From Nageia nagi (Eukaryota; Pinophyta): 64,000 nucleotides of DNA. Position 1 is the first letter of the stretch. Each line of letters opens with the position of its first letter. The DNA lies in contig JBITNC010000002.1 of assembly GCA_050084985.1 (NCBI GenBank), positions 9,548,001 to 9,612,000 on the forward strand. Reading direction: 5' to 3'. The notes beneath the pieces were generated by a model that saw nothing but the letters and a program-made list of their open reading frames with translations, was not told the origin of the DNA and did no database searches. Both the position numbers and the translations under genes were made by a program. Of this stretch, positions 57,059 to 64,000 are shown one piece after another.

Positions 57059-57599
57059 GTGCAAATTACTAAAATGATCATCACAAAATTAATATTTTCA
57101 AAAATAATCCTCTTAAATTATTAATCACAAAAATGACCATGTGAATATATGATAATGTGAGACTCTAACCTTGATAGCCTTCTATATGATCCCATACTTC
57201 TTAACAAGCTTATTACTATTATAAACAAACTAAGACCATTGGTCATGGTGAACTTAGAAGTGGAAGCTCAGCCCAGTTCCCCCACCTTTTTCAACTTAAG
57301 TGTTATTTTATGCTAGCCATTATTTTGATATGTTAGAAGCTATATTGGAGAAAAATGATGCAATGAGGATGATGTTTAAGGAGGTAACTGTGGGAAGTAG
57401 AAGCATAATATGATTGTGGAAGGGTTATATCATTTAGAATTTACACTACTAACAAAATCCAAGCCATCATTGGAACTCAATGGGATATTCTCTCTTGATA
57501 GGAAAATATTGGATGAGATGAAAGGAAATGTTGATAAATTAATTATAGGGTCATTTTTGTAAATATTGATTTTGTATGTGTTATTTTAGTAATTTTCCC
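57059..57599. mobile_element. Mutator-type MITE, 541 bp
   Basis: The left end GTGCAAATTACTAAAATGAT and the inverted right end GGGAAAATTACTAAAATAAC are terminal inverted repeats, alignable over about 50 bases (later CACAAAATTAATATT / TACAAAATCAATATT and CAAAAATAATCC / CAAAAATGACCC). The element is flanked by the perfect 9-bp duplication TTCTATTTA (57,050-57,058 and 57,600-57,608), the length typical of Mutator-like elements, and plant MULEs often have such GGGAAAATTACTAAAAT ends. No open frame is present, so it is non-autonomous. Two left-end bases have diverged. Confidence 0.88.
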
Positions 57600-57608
57600 T
57601 TCTATTTA

Positions 57609-58248
57609 ATAGGAGTAATCTTAATTACTATTATTATGTATTGAAGGCTAATTTTAAAGAAAAGGGAATCTGTATAATTAAATGGAGAGAATATTGTAAC
57701 CCCACTCCAAATTCAACCCCTTGTATAAATATAAAAGGTCAACAAGTTTGAGTTGAATATGAAGGGGATTCCAAGTGAGAATGTAGTATTGGAGAATTTA
57801 GTATAAAGAATTCCATCACCAAGAAGAGAAGAAATAGTGGAGTGACAACTTTATAGATTATTCCATTAGAGGTGGAAGTCATATTTTGTTCTTATAGGTA
57901 ACAATTTTGGAGCCTCTTGAGAAGATCTTTGTACCTGTTCACTAAAATTTAAAAGGAGCTTTTTACTAGATGTAGCCCAAGGAGTGGGTGAACCAAGGTA
58001 TATTTAATATCTTTTTATGTAGTTATGTTTTGTCTCTTTAATTCTCTTTAGGTATTTTGGAATTACTATGTTTGTAATTATTTAATTTCATTTTTCAAGC
58101 ATTTAATCAAATTGAGTTTGTTAAGATCCGATTTGATGAAAGTGGAATGATATTACTAACTAGTTTATGGATTTGTAGACATGGTTAAAACTCTCATGAT
58201 CATAAGAAAATTGATTACTTAATGTAAGGAAAATATAAAGGTTGTAGA
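57609..58248. other. Intergenic stretch with a TATA-like motif
   Basis: No gene recognised. TATAAATATAAAAGG at about 57,724 on the plus strand, followed by AT-rich sequence and GTAACA/GGAGCC motifs, could belong to an old LTR, but no partner or boundary is visible. Confidence 0.4.
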
Positions 58249-60259
58249 TGTTGAACTATGCATGACACTAAGAGGGGGGGTGAATCAGTGTTTCAATTTT
58301 AAAACTTTAAATCTGGAAACTTTAAATAGTGTAGTAGAGAAATAAAACCAAATAGAGCAAGCACACCAAGATAGCAAACACACAACATAAGATATAACGA
58401 GGTTCACCAATGTGGCTACGTCTCCGAAAAAGACTGCTTGGACTTCAATCCAAATCTAGCCATTGTAAAGCACCAACTTTACACATAATTTATCAGCACC
58501 AACCCCTAAGCTTTGCAGCACCCACTGCAAGGAGCACCAACTCCACTTGCCAAGCACCCACTTGATAGATTTAATAAGATGGAATGAAAGATTGATAACC
58601 AGTTACCTAAGACCCAGAATAGTCTAGCTCAAAACTTTTCTCACAAAATACAATTTGAATCATATTCTATTTTCTTTATGCTCATGCTAATAGCTCTCAA
58701 TTCATCTGTAATCTGAAACCCCTTTTAATTCATACACATTTGCTTTGGATTCCTGTCTACTGAAAAATGCTCAAAATCAGATCAAGAAACTGTTGCTCAT
58801 ATCACTGAAAGGCCTGCCATTATTTTTCACCAAGAAAACTCCTCATATTCTGAATTAAAACTGATATAATTTTTTACAAACATCTAAAACTTTCAACACT
58901 TATAGAATTATAAAAAAAGCATTCATTTTTGAGATATCCATTACTCATACATGCTTCAAACACCTCTCAATAACGAACTACATTGCCAAAACACAAACCC
59001 AAAAAAATCTGAATTTATTCGAACTGGTTGAAGATAATACCTCGAATGCACTCAGAACGCATGTTCCATATCAGTACGGGACAAAATGGTATGACAAATT
59101 TCACATAGATGCCGAAAATACCTTTCAAAGCTCGAATCTATCTTTTTATCTTCTCCTCTCTTGTTTTTTTATTTTTATTTTTATTTTTATTTTTATTTTT
59201 ATTTTTATTTTTTATTTTTTTTAAAAAGTGTCACATGATAAAAGAACTCATGAGCCTTAAATAGAAGTGCGATAACTAAGATATAAAATAAAAGGAAAGA
59301 GCATTTTTTCAAACCATACACACTATTCCTTTTTGCTTGTCACTTACAACCATTGTCGGCCAAAACTGGAAAATTAAGAAAAAAAGCTCTAACAGCTTTT
59401 TCGATGAGCTATAACTTCTTACTGAGTGTACGGTTTTACATGAAATTTGGACCAAGTGTTATTTATATAACCAACTACATTCTATACAAATTTGAAGCTT
59501 TAACTCCTCATATTTTGCACACAAAACTTTTTGCAAAGTGGCCTCCGACATAGATTTCATAGGTATTTTGTTATGCTTGGATTTGTGCAAGTTATAGGTT
59601 CTCATAGTTCGAGGCATCAAATCAAGATGGTTCAAAAGATAAAGTTGTTCATCTCATCAATTTATATGTGTAAAAACTTTGAAATTCTAAATTTGAAGAC
59701 TTTTAGAGCTTAAAACAACCAACCTACTATTTCCAAAATTTATGCTCAAACAGTCAAAAAGTTATGGAGTGGCATTTTGTAGCTTGTACCATTTCATCAT
59801 CAATTATCATCTTGCTATAAAATTTGGACCACACCTTATTGGTATATAGTACTATATATGATTTAAATTTCAACCTCTGATTCATCACTATTTGCTTGCA
59901 ATTTAAATTGTACGAAGCTAATTTTACACAAATTTTTGACTGCACCATAATCCACAAGAGTGCCCAAAACTGAACCAACATGAAATCTGACCGTTCCAAT
60001 GCTTCACACAAGTTTGTTATCAACCCAACAACTGATCCAAACCATCTCTCACTGTCTGTCACCTTCTATTTGTAATTTGGCGCTCTTGACAACTTTTGGT
60101 ACCTCATGACAACTTTTGGTCCCTTTATCGTTTTTGCATCCGATAACTTTGTAGATCTTGTCGATGTTATTTTTTTAACATGTGAAACCATATGAAGCTC
60201 ATGCACACTGATCTCATCATGTTGACAATAATGATAACACTGCTGCACCATACTCAACA
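58249..60259 (-). repeat. Copia-C 3' LTR
   Basis: It starts TGTTGAACT and ends ACTCAACA on the plus strand, so both ends have the TG...CA rule with inverted TGTTGA/TCAACA tips. The polypurine tract lies directly right of it. The stretch 58,260-58,560 is the inverse of the right end of the solo LTR at 35,579-37,400 (AGAGGGGGGGTGAATCAGTG, CGAGGTTCACCA, GACTGCTTGGA). A (TTTTTA)n run is inside. The matching 5' LTR lies beyond the window, so the target duplication cannot be checked. Confidence 0.85.
59168..59222. repeat. (TTTTTA)n microsatellite in the Copia-C LTR
   Basis: About eight units of ATTTTT in tandem followed by a T run. Confidence 0.9.
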
Positions 60260-60272
60260 ATCTCCCCCTTTG
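60260..60272 (-). other. Copia-C polypurine tract
   Basis: The minus strand reads AAAGGGGGAGAT and then the LTR start TGTTGAG. Two further purine runs (GGGGGAG near 60,450 and GGGGGA near 60,350) lie upstream in the 3' UTR, typical of this Copia lineage. Confidence 0.85.
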
Positions 60273-60476
60273 GAATTGTTGGCAACACATATGCAAAAAC
60301 TTGTTACTCTTCTCCCCTTTTGATAACAAATACAAAGGGGTGTTATGGAATCCCCCTGAGTTCATATACACAATACTTAGGTGTAAATCAGTATACAAAA
60401 TAACATAATTATACAAGAGTAAAAAGATAAACAAATACACAATTACTCCCCCTGAGATTGTGCGCTCAAAAGCTAG

Positions 60477-61990
60477 TCAATGCTTAGGCAATATCACCAC
60501 TCCCAATTTCTTTCGTAGGTACTCAAAAACTTCTTTGGGTAATGGTTTATTAAATATATCTGCTACTTGCTCTGATGTAGGAATAAATTCTAACTTTACC
60601 TCTTCTTCTGCAACCTTTTCCTTCAAAAAATGATATCGAATGGCAATATGTTTTGTTCTTGAATGCATGACTAGATTCTTAGAAATATTGATTGCACTTG
60701 TGTTATCACACAATTGAAATAGGCTTAGTGATCTGAATCCTTAGATCTTTCATCATTTGTTTCATCCACATAACTTGTGTACAACATGATGTCGCTGCTA
60801 TGTCCTGTGCTTCTATGATGGATAATGATACCGATTCTTGTTTCTTACTATGCCAACTGACAAGATTATTACCCAAGTAAAATGCACTGCCACTAGTGCT
60901 TTTCTTGTCATCTACACATCCTGCCCAATCTGCATCTAAGAAAGTAATGAGTGTGAAATCTTTTCCTTTGGGATACCATAGGCCATAGTCCATTGTACCT
61001 TTAAGGTATCGAAAAATCTGTTTTACTACAGTCACATGTGTTTCCTTTGGACTTGCTTGGAACCATGCAACCATACACACTGCCTGAAGTATGTCGGGTC
61101 TGGTAGCTGTCAAATATAATAGGCTCCCAATCATTGACTTGTACATAGTCTGATCTACTAATGGTGACTTATCATCCTTACTTAGCTTGCAACCTGTCGT
61201 CATAGGAGTGCTCATAGGCTTGCAATCCTCCATAGTGAACTTTTTCAACATCTCTTTAACATAATTGATTTGCAAAATAAAAATGCCATTCTTTAATTGA
61301 TTAACTTGCAAACCAAGAAAATATGAAAGTTCACCTATCATTGACATTTCAAACTCTATTTGCATTTGGTTAGCAAAATCTTTACACATTTCATCTTTGC
61401 TACCTCCAAAAATAATATCATCTACATAAACAACAATGATAACTTGGTGATTATTTTCAGATTTAATGTAGAGATTACTGTCCACCATACCCTTTTTAAA
61501 ACCTTGCTGATGTAGATATGTATCAAGTCTAAAGTACCATGCTCGGGTTGCTTATTTTAGACCATAAAGTGCCTTTTTTAATTTGCACACAAAATTTGGA
61601 TTCTCACTTATCTGAAATCCATCTGGCTACTCAATATAAACTTCTTCATTAATATTTCCATTCAAAAATACTGATTTTACATCCATTTGATAAACTTTGA
61701 AGTTTTTATAGACTACCAAAGTAAGAAACATACGGATAGCTTCTAATCTAGCAATAGGAGCAAAAATTTCTTCAAAATCAATACCTTCAACTTGAGCATA
61801 CCCTTTACAAACCAATCTTGCTTTGTTTCTTATTACTTTTCCATCTTCATTAAACTTGTTGCGAAAAATCCACTTGGTGCCAATTACAATTTTATTTTTG
61901 AGCCTTTGTACCAACTCCCAAGTTTGATTCTTTTCAATTTGGTCTAGTTCCTCATCCATTGCTTTGATCCAACTTTCATCCTGACTTGCC
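60477..61990 (-). pseudogene. Copia-C reverse transcriptase and RNase H
   Basis: From 61,959 the minus strand reads [37 protein letters not shown] and [24 protein letters not shown] (about 61,625) and a TAA (about 61,553) stand where Gln codons are expected. From 61,488 the frame is open and the catalytic box VVYVDDIIFGG is intact, followed by LKYLKGTMDYGLWYPKG-like RNase H sequence (FRYLKGTMDYGLWYPKG, FLDADWAGCVDDKKSTSG). One frame change near 60,710 leads to the last part (CDNTSAINISKN, HSRTKHIAIRYHFLKE, DIFNKPLPKEVFEYL), which ends VVILPKH. It is the best-preserved reverse transcriptase in the window. Confidence 0.88.
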
Positions 61991-62099
61991 TCTATAACAT
62001 TTTTTGGTTCTATGCTTGAGAGAAGAGAATATGTTCTTATTGTTCTTCTTCTTATTTGAACTCCAGTATCTAGATCTCCAATTATTTGGTCAGTTAGAT

Positions 62100-63175
62100 G
62101 ATCTTTTTACCATTTACCTATCTTATTTTTTTATTTTCTTCTATTTCTGAACCACTGTGTGAGTTACCTAAGCCATTCTTTGGTTGATTTTCTAGTTGTT
62201 CCTCTACCTCATCTGCCTCAATATATTCTAGAAAATTTTCATTATTGTCTTTTGGAGGTACTCTTAGTTCATCAATCTTGACATCCGTACTCTCAACAAT
62301 TTTTCTAAGTCTTTTATTGTAACATTTGTAAGCCTTGCTTTTTATTGAGTAACCAAGAAATATACCTTCATCCGCTCTATCATCGAACTTACCAAGATTT
62401 TCATCCGTCCTCTTGATGTAGCACTTACTCCCAAATACTTTGAAGTATTTTGCTTATGCCTTTTTACCGAACCATAATTCATAGGGTGTCTTATTCTCAT
62501 GGGGCCTCAACATACATCTATTCTGAATATAAACCGCTATGTGGACTGCTTCTTTCTAAAACTTGTCAGCTATGTAGCTTTCTATCAACATTGTTCGTGC
62601 CATTTCTTGAACTGACCTATTTTTTATTTCTACTACACCATTTTGCTGAGGTGTTCTTGTTGCTGAAAACTATCTCCTAATACCATACTCATGACATAAT
62701 GCATTAAAATCATCTGAAATGAATTCACCTCCTCTATCCGATCTTAAACATTTGATTCTTCTTCCAATCTGATTTTCTACCAGGTTCTTGAAGGTCTTAA
62801 ATTTTTCAAGTGCTTCTGACTTGTGTTTCAAGAATAGTATCCATGTCATCCTAGAATAATCATCTATACATAGCATGAAGTACCTATCCCCATTTAAACT
62901 TTGTATTCTCATAGGACCACACAAATCAGTATGAACAAGCTCTAATGGTTTGCTGGAATAGTATTCCTTTATCTTGAAAGTGGATCTAGTGAGCTTACCC
63001 TTTTAGCATGAAGAATAAATACTACTTGGTGGTTTTTTGATACTTGGTATATCTCGAACTGCTCTCTTTGAACAAATTTTAACTAAATTATCAAAATTGA
63101 TGTGTCCAAGTCTCTTATGCCAAAGCCAATCTTCATCCTCCTTTCCAAGTAAACATGATCCATTTGAAGTTTATG
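62100..63175 (-). pseudogene. Copia-C integrase
   Basis: Upstream of the core the pre-integrase motif WHKRLGHINFDNL is readable near 63,110. The core shows VHTDLCGPM, CIDDYSRMTWILFLKHKSE and CLRSDRGGEFISDDF. The Glu region follows a TAG (about 62,672) where Gln is expected: RTPQQNGVVEIKNR. All three catalytic acids are therefore visible. The C-terminal part continues with FKVFGSKCYIKR and IFLGYSIKSKAYKCYN down to about 62,300, then a low-complexity acidic linker towards the reverse transcriptase. Several stops interrupt it. Confidence 0.85.
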
Positions 63176-63960
63176 TCAATGTATATAGATTTCTGGATGT
63201 CCTTGTACCAACTATAACTAACCTGCCACTGTTTGCTCTTCTGATTTCACATCCATGTTTCTTGAATATTACATCATGTCCTCTATCACAAATCTGACTA
63301 ACACTCAGCAAGCTATGTTTCAACCTGATCATGAATAATACTTCTTCTGACTTGATCTTTCCATCATTAATCTTAACTATACCTCTACCGATAATCTTTG
63401 CTCCATCATTATTGCTAAATTTTATTGATCCCCCTTCATGTTCTAATTTTTCAAATCTTCTTTTATCCCTGGTCATGTGGCTAGAGCAACCACTATCTAG
63501 TATCCAAGGGGCTAGTTTATTCTCTGCTTTAAGAGCTATTTGTACTATTAGAGATTCTTTTTCATCTTTTGGTTGCTTCTTCTCTTTCCATATCTTCTTG
63601 ATACCTATTTTAGATTCATGTATTATCTCTTCCTGTTTGTTTTATTGTACCTATCTTTTTGGAATTTGTCTATTATATCTCATGCCTTATGACTGAAAAG
63701 ATCTTTGCTGAAATTGATTTTGAAAAAATATGCTCCTGCAATTTCTTGCAGTATGACCATAGTTGTGACAATTATAACATTCTATAGCATAATCCATCAA
63801 TGGTGCAAATATATTTCTACTTGAAAAATTCCTTGGACCTATATTATATTTACATTCAAATATTCTATGTCCATACCCATTGCACTTAAAATAATAACCA
63901 AAAAAGGATTGAGTGAACTTGGGTTGTGGACTTTGCCACATTGCAATAGGTGCTAGAAAT
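63176..63960 (-). pseudogene. Copia-C gag C-terminus and protease
   Basis: Two zinc knuckles are visible in 63,941-63,687. The first reads YFKCNGYGHRIFEC, with the first Cys changed to Tyr; the second, CYNCHNYGHTARNC, is complete. The protease site at 63,510-63,473 is intact (PWILDSGCSSHMT) and the frame continues through FSNNDGAKIIGRGIV and HSLLSVSQICDRGHDVIF into the pre-integrase region. Two zinc knuckles and this SVSQICD pattern recall the SIRE/Maximus lineage, but I cannot fix the lineage by eye. The gag N-terminus and 5' LTR lie beyond 64,000. Confidence 0.82.
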
Positions 63961-64000
63961 CTTCTTCTTCTTTGATGTGCAACATGTGTAAATCTATCAT

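Overview
The window looks like gene-poor, transposon-filled nuclear DNA of a large plant genome. A conifer or other gymnosperm is my best guess (inference only). The base composition is AT-rich, and most recognisable coding sequence belongs to old, nested retroelements. I see no ribosomal or tRNA gene, no operon and no CRISPR array. The only host-type gene is a broken G-type lectin receptor-like kinase at 42.1-43.8 kb.

Layout. 0.3-10.7 kb: a decayed Ty3/gypsy element on the minus strand, of Tekay/Del chromovirus type. Nested in or beside it are a 1.1-kb inverted-repeat element and a GC-rich island set in a (TA)n tract. 10.7-14.1 kb: two 5'-truncated LINE fragments on the plus strand. 14.25-32.9 kb: two head-to-tail copies of one very degraded Copia-like unit. 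The first copy carries two later insertions, a second 1.1-kb inverted-repeat element and a complete Copia element (Copia-A, 19,325-27,503). The second copy serves as the empty site for both. 35.6-37.4 kb: a solo LTR with a perfect 5-bp target duplication, holding a 14-bp minisatellite of about 33 copies. 39.5-40.0 kb: a DUF4283-type fragment. 41.0-41.7 kb: a 200-bp tandem repeat. 42.1-45.2 kb: the receptor-kinase pseudogene, cut in its kinase domain where a plant-mobile-domain (PMD) ORF on the other strand begins; a 100-bp assembly gap lies inside that ORF. 47.8-56.3 kb: a complete Copia element (Copia-B) with 459-bp LTRs, ATTGA target duplication, primer-binding site and polypurine tract. 57.06-57.60 kb: a 541-bp Mutator-type MITE with a 9-bp target duplication. 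58.25-64.0 kb: the 3' LTR and most of the coding region of a third Copia element (Copia-C), which runs off the window. Its LTR belongs to the same family as the solo LTR.

How the parts relate. By hand alignment the Copia-B LTRs differ at 8 of 459 positions and the Copia-A LTRs at about 39 of 493, so B inserted much more recently than A. A and B are sister families. They share LTR segments, a leader rich in GCATGC/ATGCAT palindromes, a G/T-rich leader block and tandem repeats in the 3' untranslated region. All coding regions are broken. Many stops sit where glutamine or arginine is expected, which fits C-to-T decay of methylated DNA. I found no convincing new multi-gene system. The most unusual signals are the palindrome arrays in the Copia leaders, the splice-donor-like repeat array in the Copia-B 3' UTR, the inverted-repeat family with changing palindromic cores, and the PMD ORF kept in frame over about 1.1 kb apart from stop codons. 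All repeat counts, divergences and boundaries were read by eye.
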